From Methanoregula sp. (GTDB taxonomy: Archaea; Halobacteriota; Methanomicrobia; Methanomicrobiales; Methanospirillaceae), in the NCBI GenBank assembly GCA_041645435.1, contig JBAZQB010000005.1, forward strand, positions 62,001 to 126,000: 64,000 bases of DNA, in the 5' to 3' direction. Of this stretch, positions 26,024 through 34,487 are shown in pieces. The notes beneath the pieces were generated by a model, which was given only the letters and a program-made list of their open reading frames with translations, had not been told where the DNA came from and did no database searches. A program made the position numbers and the translations under genes. The stretch's first letter is position 1. Each line of letters opens with the position of its first letter.

Positions 26024-26641
26024 ATGGCATATGAAAAACAGGAGTGGCACCCGGTCACCGGCCTTGGCAAGCTCGTCGCCTCGGGAGAGATCAAGAGTAT
26101 TGATCAGGTTCTCGAAAGTGGCAGGCCTATCAAGGAACCCGAAATTGTCGATATGTTCCTCCCCGATCTGGAGGATGAGGTTCTTGATATTGCCATGACG
26201 CAGCGTATGACCGACTCAGGCCGCCGTGTCCAGTTCCGTGCAGTTGTCATTGTCGGCAACCGCAACGGTTACATTGGATTTGGCCAGGGCAAGGATGTTC
26301 AGGTCGGCAATGCGATCAAGAAGGCGATTGTCAAGGCAAAAATGAACCTTGTAAAAGTGCGCCGTGGATGTGGCAGCTGGGAATGCGGTTGCAATGCAAC
26401 CCACTCTCTCCCCATGCAGGTAGAGGGAACTGCAGGCAGTGTCAAGGTTACCTTAAAGCCCGCCCCACAGGGGATTGGACTGGTTACGGGGGATATCAGC
26501 AAGAAGGTGCTGGAACTCGCCGGTATCAAGGATACCTGGACATTTGCCCGTGGACAGACCCGCACTACTATCAACTTTGCAAAAGCGACATTCAACGCGC
26601 TCAAGGCAACCAACATGATCAGAACCGGGGGGTCCCAGTAA
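26024..26641 (+). CDS. rps5: 30S ribosomal protein S5 (uS5)
   Basis: The 205-residue decoding-fidelity protein has a double-stranded-RNA-binding N-domain (RVQFRAVVIVGNRNGYIGFG and following GKDVQVGNAIKKA) and a C-terminal fold (GTAGSVKVTLKPAPQGIGLV). RGCGSWECGC is a Cys-containing insert typical of archaeal/eukaryotic S2/S5. Confidence 0.96.
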   Translation: MAYEKQEWHPVTGLGKLVASGEIKSIDQVLESGRPIKEPEIVDMFLPDLEDEVLDIAMTQRMTDSGRRVQFRAVVIVGNRNGYIGFGQGKDVQVGNAIKKAIVKAKMNLVKVRRGCGSWECGCNATHSLPMQVEGTAGSVKVTLKPAPQGIGLVTGDISKKVLELAGIKDTWTFARGQTRTTINFAKATFNALKATNMIRTGGSQ

Positions 26642-27103
26642 ATGTACGCGGTCGTTCAGGTTCGCGGGACAGTCAAAACCCGTCGCGATATTAAGGACAC
26701 CCTAAAGATGCTGCGTCTCCACCACATCAATCACTGCGTGCTCGTTCCGGACACTCCGGAGAATCTCGGCATGATACGCAAAGTGAAGGATTACGTTGCA
26801 TACGGCGAAGTGGATGCACCAACCGTTGAAACCCTGCTGCAGACCCGCGGCAGAGTTCTCGGTGATGCGCCCCTGACTGAGGAGTACTTAAAATCCAACT
26901 CCACGTATGCCAGCATCAGTGAGTTTGCACAGGCACTTGCCAGCGGTGAAACGAAGCTTAGAGATGTTCCGGGACTCAAACCGGTTCTCCGCCTTCACCC
27001 GCCACGCAAGGGACACAAGACCACCAAGCGAACATTCCCGCAGGGCGGAGCGCTTGGCTATTATGGTCAGGAGATCAATACTCTCCTCTACAAGATGAGG
27101 TGA
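26642..27103 (+). CDS. rpl30: 50S ribosomal protein L30 (uL30)
   Basis: The 153-residue archaeal-length L30 begins MYAVVQVRGTVKTRRDIKDT. The L7/L30 core (LRLHHINHCVLVPDTPENLG) is followed by the archaeal C-terminal extension ending RKGHKTTKRTFPQGGALGYY. It directly follows rps5. Confidence 0.95.
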   Translation: MYAVVQVRGTVKTRRDIKDTLKMLRLHHINHCVLVPDTPENLGMIRKVKDYVAYGEVDAPTVETLLQTRGRVLGDAPLTEEYLKSNSTYASISEFAQALASGETKLRDVPGLKPVLRLHPPRKGHKTTKRTFPQGGALGYYGQEINTLLYKMR

Positions 27104-27110
27104 AGCAAAG

Positions 27111-27539
27111 ATGCCAACAAATAAACGTTCAAAATACCGCGGATCGCGGACATGCGGCGGCGGCACCCATAAAAACCGTCGTGGTGCAGGTAACCGTGGA
27201 GGCCGGGGACGCGCCGGCATCAATGCCCACCACTTTGTGAAGTGGTATAAGGAAATGGGAGGCCCCGTCTTTGGTAAGGATGGTTTCTTCCACAACCCGG
27301 CGGTCCTTGTTACGACAATGGATGTCGGGATAATCGACCAGATCATACCGTCGCTTATTGCGCAGGGTATTGCAAAGCAGGAAGGAGATGCAGTTACGAT
27401 CAATGTTGCTGACATGGGCATTGAAAAAGTGCTCGGCAGTGGCAGGGTAACCAGGAAGATCAACATCTCCGCCGAGGCATTCTCTGAATCAGCAAAGGCA
27501 AAGATTGAGAAGATGGGTGGAAAGGCGCAGGTCGTCTGA
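27111..27539 (+). CDS. rpl15: 50S ribosomal protein L15 (uL15)
   Basis: The 142-residue protein has the Gly-rich RNA-embedded N-terminus (RGSRTCGGGTHKNRRGAGNR) and the C-terminal globular domain. It sits immediately before secY as in bacteria and archaea. Confidence 0.96.
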   Translation: MPTNKRSKYRGSRTCGGGTHKNRRGAGNRGGRGRAGINAHHFVKWYKEMGGPVFGKDGFFHNPAVLVTTMDVGIIDQIIPSLIAQGIAKQEGDAVTINVADMGIEKVLGSGRVTRKINISAEAFSESAKAKIEKMGGKAQVV

Positions 27540-27565
27540 GCCTCCCAATATTTTTTGGTGAAACC

Positions 27566-28999
27566 ATGGGAAACCTGCTGGATCGAATGGAACCCCTGCT
27601 CGCTGCGATGCCCGCAGTCAAGAGCCCTGAGGGACACGTTCATTTCAAGAATAAACTGATCTGGACGCTCGGAATACTGATTCTGTATTTTGCCCTGACG
27701 AATATCCCGCTTTTTGGAATCGCACCCGAGTCTCAGGATCTTTTTGCAGCATGGCGTGCGCTCCTTGCCGGGGCAAGCGGTTCGATTGTCCATCTGGGTA
27801 TCGGACCCATCGTCACTGCATCCATCGTGCTCCAGCTGCTCAAAGGGGCAGATATCCTTCACATCGATACAAGCGAAACGCGCGGACAGGTCATGTACAT
27901 GGGTCTCCAGAAGATCCTTATCATCGTCATGATCATTATCGAAGCAGCACCCAACCTTGTGGGTGGTTTCCTGCAACCCAACCCGGTTATTGCCCAGCAG
28001 TTCTTTGGCGGTAACCTGTTTGCGGTCTCCCTCCTGATATTCATCCAGATCTGTATCGGGGGCGTTCTGGTTTTCCTCATGGATGAAGTCGTGACAAAAT
28101 GGGGTATCGGCTCTGGTGTCGGTCTCTTCATTATTGCCGGTATATCCCAGGCTATTGTCAACGGTTTTATCAACTGGGTACCAGTCAGCGACCAGTATCC
28201 TGTCGGGTTCTTCCCTCGTCTGGTTGCTATAGGTATTGATGGTGGAAACTATCTCACATTCTTTGGGAAGGATCTTCTCGCATTTGTTACTACCATCACC
28301 ATCTTCCTCATCATTGTATACGTCGAATCTACGCGCATCGAGATACCACTCGCCCACGCGCAGGTACGCGGGGCACGTGCACGTTTCCCGGTGAAACTCA
28401 TTTACGCCAGTGTTCTGCCGATGATCCTTGTCCGGGTACTGCAGGCAAACATCCAGATGCTGGGAATGTTCCTCTCCAATGTTGGTATCACCATCTTTGG
28501 CAAATTCAATGGATCTACCCCCCTGGATGGAATTATGTATTACCTTGCCCCGATCAATGGCCCCTCTGATTGGATGTGGTGGATAACCGATCTCGGTCAT
28601 GCGCCATGGCAGGTTCTATTACGTCTTGGGGTAGATACAACTATTATGGTGGTCGGCGGTGCGATCTTCGCACTGTTCTGGATCAAAACCGCAGGGCTTG
28701 ACTCAAAGGATGTCGCCCGGCAGATCCAGCGCTCAGGCATGTCCATTCCCGGCTACCGCAGGAATCCGCAGGTACTGGAAAAGTATCTTGACCGGTATAT
28801 CCCCCGTGTCACGGTAATCGGTGGTGTCTTTATCGGGGTGCTCAGTGTTGTAGCTAACCTCTTTGGTGTCATCGGTGCCGTGAGCGGGACAGGTCTGCTC
28901 TTAACCGTAAGTATCACCTACCGGCTCTATGAAGAGATAGCAAGCCAGCAGATCATGGAGATGTACCCGTTCATGCGGACATTCTTTGGCAAAGAGTGA
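27566..28999 (+). CDS. secY: Protein translocase subunit SecY
   Basis: This is the 477-residue channel protein of the Sec translocon with about ten membrane helices. Typical segments are LHLGIGPIVTASIVLQLLKG-like helix 2 (here IVHLGIGPIVTASIVLQLLK), MDEVVTKWGIGSGVGLFIIA and the cytoplasmic loop YVESTRIEIPLAHAQVRGAR. It begins with a short amphipathic stretch (MGNLLDRMEPLLAAMP). As the last large gene of the spc block it is co-transcribed with ribosomal genes. Confidence 0.97.
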   Translation: MGNLLDRMEPLLAAMPAVKSPEGHVHFKNKLIWTLGILILYFALTNIPLFGIAPESQDLFAAWRALLAGASGSIVHLGIGPIVTASIVLQLLKGADILHIDTSETRGQVMYMGLQKILIIVMIIIEAAPNLVGGFLQPNPVIAQQFFGGNLFAVSLLIFIQICIGGVLVFLMDEVVTKWGIGSGVGLFIIAGISQAIVNGFINWVPVSDQYPVGFFPRLVAIGIDGGNYLTFFGKDLLAFVTTITIFLIIVYVESTRIEIPLAHAQVRGARARFPVKLIYASVLPMILVRVLQANIQMLGMFLSNVGITIFGKFNGSTPLDGIMYYLAPINGPSDWMWWITDLGHAPWQVLLRLGVDTTIMVVGGAIFALFWIKTAGLDSKDVARQIQRSGMSIPGYRRNPQVLEKYLDRYIPRVTVIGGVFIGVLSVVANLFGVIGAVSGTGLLLTVSITYRLYEEIASQQIMEMYPFMRTFFGKE

Positions 29000-29017
29000 G
29001 TCAGGAAAGGGACACGA

Positions 29018-29590
29018 ATGCAGGGAAAAAAAGTCATCATAACCGGTGTACCCGGCGTCGGCAAGACGACGGTTGTCAACGAGGCATTAAAGAAGCTCAA
29101 GAGTGAGGGTGTCGAATATCAGTCCATAAATTTTGGCTCCTTCATGTTTGAAGTGGCTAAAAAGGACAATATTGTCCAGGACAGGGACCAGATGCGTACG
29201 CTCGATCGCGCAGTCCAGAAACAGTTGCAGCAGCGTGCCGCGCAGGCCATTGCAACGGTAACCGGCAACGTGCTGATCGACACGCACGCATCGGTCAAGA
29301 CGCCAAAAGGCTATCTTGCGGGGCTTCCCGAATGGGTGCTCCGCGAGATTATGCCTGACATTATTGTTCTCGTTGAAACGGATGATGACCAGATCCTCAT
29401 GCGGCGATTGACGGATGAAACCCGCGCACGGGACAAAGAAGGGTCCCGGTCAATTGCAGAGCATCAGCAGTTCAACCGTTCAATCGCTGCAGCCTATGCG
29501 ATGATAACGGGTTGCACAATACGAATCGTAATCAACGCGGACTTTTTAATCGACAGGTCCTCATCAGAACTGGCAGACGTTCTCAGGTGA
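29018..29590 (+). CDS. adkA: Adenylate kinase, archaeal type
   Basis: It converts AMP + ATP to 2 ADP. The 190-residue archaeal adenylate kinase family member carries the P-loop GVPGVGKTTVV (residues about 8-18) and LTDETRARDKEGSRSIAEHQ in the lid region. Its position after secY is conserved. Next gene begins four bases after the stop. Confidence 0.95.
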   Translation: MQGKKVIITGVPGVGKTTVVNEALKKLKSEGVEYQSINFGSFMFEVAKKDNIVQDRDQMRTLDRAVQKQLQQRAAQAIATVTGNVLIDTHASVKTPKGYLAGLPEWVLREIMPDIIVLVETDDDQILMRRLTDETRARDKEGSRSIAEHQQFNRSIAAAYAMITGCTIRIVINADFLIDRSSSELADVLR

Positions 29591-29594
29591 ACAG

Positions 29595-30206
29595 ATGGAT
29601 TTTTCAAAAATCTGGGATAAATACGGTATCTACATCGCACTCGCTTTCATGATGCTGATGATGCTTTCGTACAGCATCGAGTGGTTACGGGTGGGTGTCG
29701 GGCAGGGTATCGATGGTGCATTCTCTCCCGTAGTGGATGGGTTCGGGATTCCGTTCTACATCCTTATCGTCATACTCTCCGCATTTACCGGGTTGTACTC
29801 TTCGATCATCCAGAAGTATACCATCGATTACGAGAGGATGACTGATGCCCAGGAACGGATGAAAGAATTCCAGACTGAGTATCGCGAAGCGCAGCTCTCC
29901 CAGGATGAGAAGAAGATCAAGAAGATGGATGCGAAAAAAGACCGGGTCATGCGCGAGCAGCTTGAGATGTCCCAGCAGCAGTTCAAGCCAATGGCATACA
30001 TCCTCGTGCTGACCGTACCGATCTTTTTCTGGCTGCTCTTCAGACTGGGTGAGGTTAAGAGCACCATGACGATGCCCTATATCGGCACTATCGGGCTGAA
30101 TGATGCCGCGGTCTGGATCATCCCCGCCTGGATTCTCTGGTATATGATCTGTTCTATCACCCTGAGTCAGGTGATCCGGAAATCCTTAAACATCGGGGGG
30201 CTCTGA
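29595..30206 (+). CDS. DUF106/EMC3-like membrane insertase (Oxa1/YidC superfamily)
   Basis: The 203-residue protein has an N-terminal membrane helix (about residues 10-30), a second helix (50-70), a cytoplasmic coiled-coil segment rich in Glu/Lys/Gln (75-135) and two C-terminal helices. This is the archaeal DUF106 (Ylp1) family, related to YidC, EMC3 and TMCO1, thought to help insert membrane proteins. Location next to secY supports that role. Its stop overlaps the cmk start by one base. Confidence 0.9.
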   Translation: MDFSKIWDKYGIYIALAFMMLMMLSYSIEWLRVGVGQGIDGAFSPVVDGFGIPFYILIVILSAFTGLYSSIIQKYTIDYERMTDAQERMKEFQTEYREAQLSQDEKKIKKMDAKKDRVMREQLEMSQQQFKPMAYILVLTVPIFFWLLFRLGEVKSTMTMPYIGTIGLNDAAVWIIPAWILWYMICSITLSQVIRKSLNIGGL

Positions 30207-30739
30207 TGCGGATCACCGTGAGCGGGTTGCCCGGCAGCGGGACCACCTCCCTCTCACGGTACCTTTCAGAACGCCACGGTTTTTCATTGATCTCAGCAGG
30301 TGAAGTATTCCGGCAGCTTGCAAAGGAACACCATATGGAGCTTGCCGAGTTCGGTCGTCTTGCCGAAGCGGATTCATCCTTTGATAAGATGATTGATGCC
30401 CGGCAGAAAGAGATTGCTGAGCGGCAGGACAATATTATTGTTGAAGGCAGGCTCTCTGGCTGGATGGTTGAGAATGCTGATCTCAAGATATGGGTGCACG
30501 CACCCATTGGTTGCCGGGTAAAACGGATCGTCTTCCGTGATCATGTGGCCGATGAGAAAACGGCCGGGGATCTCACCCTTGAGCGCGAACAGTGCGAAGC
30601 ATTACGATACCGGTCGTACTATTCCATTGATATTAACGATCTCTCCATTTATCATCTGACCCTGAACTCCTCTCACTGGGGTGTTGAAGCGCTGGGTGCT
30701 ATTGTTGATACGGCGATTGCCCAGATCAAGCGCGAATAA
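30206..30739 (+). CDS. cmk: Cytidylate kinase, archaeal type
   Basis: It phosphorylates CMP/dCMP. The 177-residue protein carries the P-loop GLPGSGTTSLSRYLS and begins MRITVSGLPG like archaeal Cmk. HGFSLISAGEVFRQLAKEHH and IIVEGRLSGWMV fit the family. It is the last gene of the operon in this window; the L34e, L14e and truB genes that flank cmk in many other euryarchaea are not present here. Confidence 0.94.
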   Translation: MRITVSGLPGSGTTSLSRYLSERHGFSLISAGEVFRQLAKEHHMELAEFGRLAEADSSFDKMIDARQKEIAERQDNIIVEGRLSGWMVENADLKIWVHAPIGCRVKRIVFRDHVADEKTAGDLTLEREQCEALRYRSYYSIDINDLSIYHLTLNSSHWGVEALGAIVDTAIAQIKRE

Positions 30740-30840
30740 TCAGATTGTTTTTTTAAGTTTTATCCTGAAACGCACTTTTCGATCCGTCTTATTTTATCCA
30801 TAAAACAGGGAGATGACGGCGAAATCTTTTACGTGTTGCA

Positions 30841-31275
30841 ATGGGTATGATAGCTGTGGAAAATGAGATCATAGTTCAGCTGGTCCGTTCGTGGGATAAC
30901 GATCAGATCGCTGACCTGTACCGTGCCGGGGGATGGTGGAAGGAAGAATATGATCCCGCGGCTCTCGGCTCTCTAATCCGGGGAAGTTTTTCATTTGCTG
31001 TTGCTGTTGATACGAAAACCGGGAAGGCTATAGGTATGGGACGGGTAATCTCCGATGGTGTCTCGGATGGATATATCCAGGATCTTGTGGTCCTTCGGGA
31101 TTTTCGAAAGAGCGGTATTGGCAAAGAGATAGTCTCTGCTCTTGTCGAGCGGTGCATCCAGTCCGGTATTACATGGATCGCCCTCATTGCTGAACCGGAT
31201 ACAGAAAATTTTTATCTGCCTCTTGGTTTTGTACCTATGCAAGGGCACGTGCCCCTGCTCTTTCGGAGTGAATGA
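30841..31275 (+). CDS. GNAT family N-acetyltransferase
   Basis: The 144-residue single-domain acetyltransferase has the acetyl-CoA-binding strand/loop QDLVVLRDFRKSGIGKEIVS with R/K-x-x-G-I-G-K near residue 87. PDTENFYLPLGFVPM is the usual C-terminal substrate-site segment. The substrate is unknown. ATG at 30841 gives the longest frame; a GTG at 30856 is possible. It overlaps the next gene by four bases. Confidence 0.85.
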   Translation: MGMIAVENEIIVQLVRSWDNDQIADLYRAGGWWKEEYDPAALGSLIRGSFSFAVAVDTKTGKAIGMGRVISDGVSDGYIQDLVVLRDFRKSGIGKEIVSALVERCIQSGITWIALIAEPDTENFYLPLGFVPMQGHVPLLFRSE

Positions 31276-32171
31276 TGAAACTCACGCAGGATGATTTCCA
31301 ACCCGTCACCTTAACAGACCGGGCATTTTTTCAGCAGCACTATGCACATTATCCCCAGACACACAGCGATAATACCTTTACCAATATGGTCTGCTGGAAC
31401 CATTACGCGCATTACCAGTATGCCTTTGTCGGGAAAAATATCATCCTGGCCAGCACTATTGATGGTATCACCCGGTTCCGCCCCCCGATTGGCCCCCGCG
31501 AACCTGCACTTCTGCGCTCCCTTATCCGGCTTGCATCGGAGGTCAGTGACGCAGAACCGATCGTGCTGATCGATCCTGATACTGCCCGGTGGATGCGGCA
31601 TACCTGTACCGGGCTCAACCTGGTACCTGACCGGAACCATTTCGAGTATGTGTACCGCGCTTCCGATCTTGCCGATCTCCCGGGAAAACAGTATCTCACC
31701 ATCCGCCATCATCTCAATAAATTCCGGAAAAACTGCCTCTATTCAGTTGAGCCGATCACGCCCGAAAACCGCGAGGAAGTGAAGCGGTTCCTGATCCAGT
31801 GGTGTGAATGGAAAGGCTGCGAAGGAGATCCGGTTCTTGCCCATGAAAAGGATGCAACGTTTTTTGCCGTCGACCATTTCGGTGAGTTGGGATTATCCGG
31901 GCTGATTATCCGGGTCCACAACACGATCGGGGGAATGTCCCTGTTCGAACGCCTCAATAACGACACAGCGCTGGTCCATTTCGAGAAAGGTATGCCCGAC
32001 TGTGAAGGCATCTACAAGGAAATTAACGCGGAAACTGCAACGATTCTTAAAAAAGATTTTACCTATATCAACCGGGAAAGCGATCTCGGCGTTGCCGGTC
32101 TTCGGGAAGCAAAGATGCGGTACCACCCGGATCATATGGTTGAAGTCTACTCCCTAAAACGCGACTCCTGA
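31272..32171 (+). CDS. DUF2156 (LPG-synthase C-terminal-like) acyltransferase-fold protein
   Basis: This 299-residue protein of the DUF2156 family resembles the cytoplasmic tandem-GNAT domain of bacterial lysyl-phosphatidylglycerol synthase but has no membrane part. TNMVCWNHYAHYQYAFVGKN at the N-terminus and TATILKKDFTYINRESDLGV near the end, followed by LREAKMRYHP, match that family. It overlaps the acetyltransferase gene (ATGATGA), suggesting joint expression. Activity on lipids or peptides is unproven. Confidence 0.8.
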   Translation: MMKLTQDDFQPVTLTDRAFFQQHYAHYPQTHSDNTFTNMVCWNHYAHYQYAFVGKNIILASTIDGITRFRPPIGPREPALLRSLIRLASEVSDAEPIVLIDPDTARWMRHTCTGLNLVPDRNHFEYVYRASDLADLPGKQYLTIRHHLNKFRKNCLYSVEPITPENREEVKRFLIQWCEWKGCEGDPVLAHEKDATFFAVDHFGELGLSGLIIRVHNTIGGMSLFERLNNDTALVHFEKGMPDCEGIYKEINAETATILKKDFTYINRESDLGVAGLREAKMRYHPDHMVEVYSLKRDS

Positions 32172-32230
32172 ATTTTTAAGGCTGTTTTCTGTTTTAAGTG
32201 GGCTTCCCAATATTGAGTAGGATCACATAA

Positions 32231-32360
32231 GGTTAGTGAAAAACCTCTGGAAAAAAGGGGTCAAGGGGTGTTCCCCTTGGGCTGCCCCTCTGGGGGAGAG
32301 AGGGGGTCACCCTCATAACCGATAGAGAATATTACCGAATTATTGGGGAAAATAGGATTT
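32231..32360 (+). repeat. Dispersed double-hairpin intergenic repeat, copy 1
   Basis: This element of about 130 bp lies between convergent genes and recurs at 47781-47906 in the same orientation. It contains two adjacent perfect hairpins, CAAGGGG/CCCCTTG with a short loop and CCCCTCT/AGAGGGG with a G-rich loop, followed by a CTCAT/GGGGAA tail. Both hairpins are kept in the second copy although loops differ. It may act as a bidirectional terminator or REP-like element. Confidence 0.7.
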
Positions 32361-32384
32361 CTCCAGAGCCCTTTTCCCTTTCGT

Positions 32385-33728
32385 TCAGATATTGACAAGG
32401 AAGTAAACCAGGAGAAGAGGCACAAAGACCAGTGCCCAGACGAACTTGTTCCAGGAGAATACTTCTTTTCCGTCACATGGTGTTATCGGGAGAAGCTCAA
32501 ACACCCCGGCAAGCAGGTTGATTGAGAATCCCAACATACCCGCGGTGCGGAATATGCCCCCGAAGGGTATGAGAAACAGGCAGGCAATCGCGATCAGGAT
32601 TGAAAATACCGGGCCTGAAAGCATAATCAGCCCGAGACTCCGTTTTTGAAGGGGTACCTGGCTGCGGACAACGGTCAGGGTTGGCTGGGCAAATACATTC
32701 CCAAACAACCATGCCGTCAGAAACATGATGATCGAGCCGAGCCCCCAGAACTGGACTTCGGTACTGCACTGGTATTTCCGGTTCAGATACCAATGGGCGA
32801 TTTCGTGCGCACAGAGCGCCAGTCCTCCCATAATAATATAGATCGCAACCGTAGTCAGATCAAACGGCGTCCGTGTGGCAAAGAAGAAGAGCAGGCCGAT
32901 GATCACAGCCCCGATGGCAATCACGCCAAGTTCCCGCTGAGTGAACCCGAATGCAATCTCCTTTGACTCCTCTCTCTGAAGCGCCCGTTTCTTATTCTCA
33001 TCTTCAGAAAGCCGGCCCTGGATTACCTGTCCGAATGCATTCTGGAAAAAGACAACGAGTTTTGCCAGCCAAGCAGAGAACGCAGAACCAAATGCGGTCA
33101 GCCCGAGCCCGGTCATGGCAATACCCGCCCCGACAGCAACTACGGGTTCTGCTTCAGCAGGAATGATACCGGATAGCGGAAGCTGCTTATCCTCTTTACA
33201 ACTGTCCTCCGGGAGAGCAGGAGGACTCATCTGCTGATCAGAGACCGTGTGAGAGACGGCCTCGATACGGGTGACTCCTTTCTGTTCAACCGAGTAGCCG
33301 TCCGGAAAGACGATGACGGCATCCGCCCTCATATCAACCGGATAGTTATAGTTCGCCATTACCTGCTGAAAATCCGCGCTTGAAGAGGTGAGATCAAATG
33401 CATTGGTACGGTATTCCTTTCCATTGACCGTTGCGAACCGGGTGAACCTGAGTTTTGCTGCACCGGGACTTGCACAGAGAATCTTAACCTCTGCGCCCTT
33501 TCCGTTAGTCTGTATAAGCGATCTCTGATAGTTTTCCCTTGTTGGCGATGATGTGGCAATAAATGTTTTAATTCCGAGATATTCAACAGGATTATCCTGA
33601 TAGGTAAGCGTGATCGCTGCATCCCCCTGCGGATCGATCTGGATGTAGACCTGGTGCAGATCAAAGGCGCTGACCGAAGGAATCAGAACGACGAGAAGTA
33701 AAAGTCCTAATGCCAGAGTGCATCGCAT
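32385..33728 (-). CDS. Membrane metalloprotease-like protein (M50/S2P-like) with exported N-terminal domain
   Basis: The 447-residue protein has a signal peptide (residues 1-21) and an extracytoplasmic beta-rich domain to about residue 190. At least five membrane helices follow, with the zinc-binding motif CAHEIAHWYLN (HExxH). In a late helix LLPITPCDGKEVFSWN stands where site-2 proteases have the NPxxDG motif. The metal-ligand Asp is retained but Asn-Pro is replaced, so it is an S2P relative. It probably cleaves membrane-bound substrates; targets are unknown. Transcribed alone. Confidence 0.8.
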   Translation of the reverse strand: MRCTLALGLLLLVVLIPSVSAFDLHQVYIQIDPQGDAAITLTYQDNPVEYLGIKTFIATSSPTRENYQRSLIQTNGKGAEVKILCASPGAAKLRFTRFATVNGKEYRTNAFDLTSSSADFQQVMANYNYPVDMRADAVIVFPDGYSVEQKGVTRIEAVSHTVSDQQMSPPALPEDSCKEDKQLPLSGIIPAEAEPVVAVGAGIAMTGLGLTAFGSAFSAWLAKLVVFFQNAFGQVIQGRLSEDENKKRALQREESKEIAFGFTQRELGVIAIGAVIIGLLFFFATRTPFDLTTVAIYIIMGGLALCAHEIAHWYLNRKYQCSTEVQFWGLGSIIMFLTAWLFGNVFAQPTLTVVRSQVPLQKRSLGLIMLSGPVFSILIAIACLFLIPFGGIFRTAGMLGFSINLLAGVFELLPITPCDGKEVFSWNKFVWALVFVPLLLVYFLVNI

Positions 33729-33815
33729 AATTTTTGTTTTCTCTTTCTAATCGAGATAAGGATTATTATTTGATTGTAAAAATGGAACAACAGGATTTTT
33801 TCTTTCGATCCCGGT

Positions 33816-34412
33816 TCAGATGACAACTGCCAGTGCCATCACACCCGATGCAATGATCTTCACGGCAATAGCTGCAAGGAGCATACCGAGCACCTTTCCC
33901 ATAATGTCGGTTACTACTTCACCCAATATGCGCTGGATGAACTCAGAATAATAGAGAACCAGCCACGTGGCGAGCAGTGAGAGGGTTATTGCAATAAAGG
34001 GAATAAGGAGACCGTAATCTCTCGAAAGCAGCATGACGGTGGTGATGGTACCCGGTCCGCACAGGAGCGGTGTTCCGATAACAACGCCCACTGCGGTCTT
34101 TGTACGCTCTTTGCAATGCCCGATCTCAATACCGAGTGCATACTGGATACCGAGAAGGAACAGGAGAATACCCCCGGCAATCTGGAAACTGGGCAGATTG
34201 AGGCCCAGGATATCAAAGATCATCTTATTGAACACCAGGAACAGGTACATGAGACCGCCAGCGACGGCGACCGCGATAAATGCCTGTTTGTGAATCTCTG
34301 CTGGTGTCTGCCCCTTGGTCATGGCAGCAAAGATGGGTACTGACAGAAGAGGATCGAGGATGATGAACAGAGCGGCAAAGGAATAGATAATTCCCGGAAT
34401 AAGGTCCTGCAT
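33816..34412 (-). CDS. MarC family integral membrane protein
   Basis: The 198-residue protein has six predicted membrane helices. IILDPLLSVPIFAAMTKGQT near the N-terminus and GTPLLCGPGTITTVMLLSRD in the middle are characteristic MarC/YhgN segments. MarC was once linked to multiple antibiotic resistance but its transport function is unknown. It has its own spacing from neighbours on the same strand. Confidence 0.9.
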   Translation of the reverse strand: MQDLIPGIIYSFAALFIILDPLLSVPIFAAMTKGQTPAEIHKQAFIAVAVAGGLMYLFLVFNKMIFDILGLNLPSFQIAGGILLFLLGIQYALGIEIGHCKERTKTAVGVVIGTPLLCGPGTITTVMLLSRDYGLLIPFIAITLSLLATWLVLYYSEFIQRILGEVVTDIMGKVLGMLLAAIAVKIIASGVMALAVVI

Positions 34413-34487
34413 AGTCTTAAAAATAATGTGTTCTGATCAGGGATAAACCGGCGTGATTCTCACCATACGATGTTTCTGTCTTGATCC

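Noticed and set aside
26888..28600. Minus-strand open frame of 570 codons across L30, L15 and SecY
   Set aside because: It is antisense to three certain genes, has no family likeness and reflects the codon bias of the plus-strand genes.
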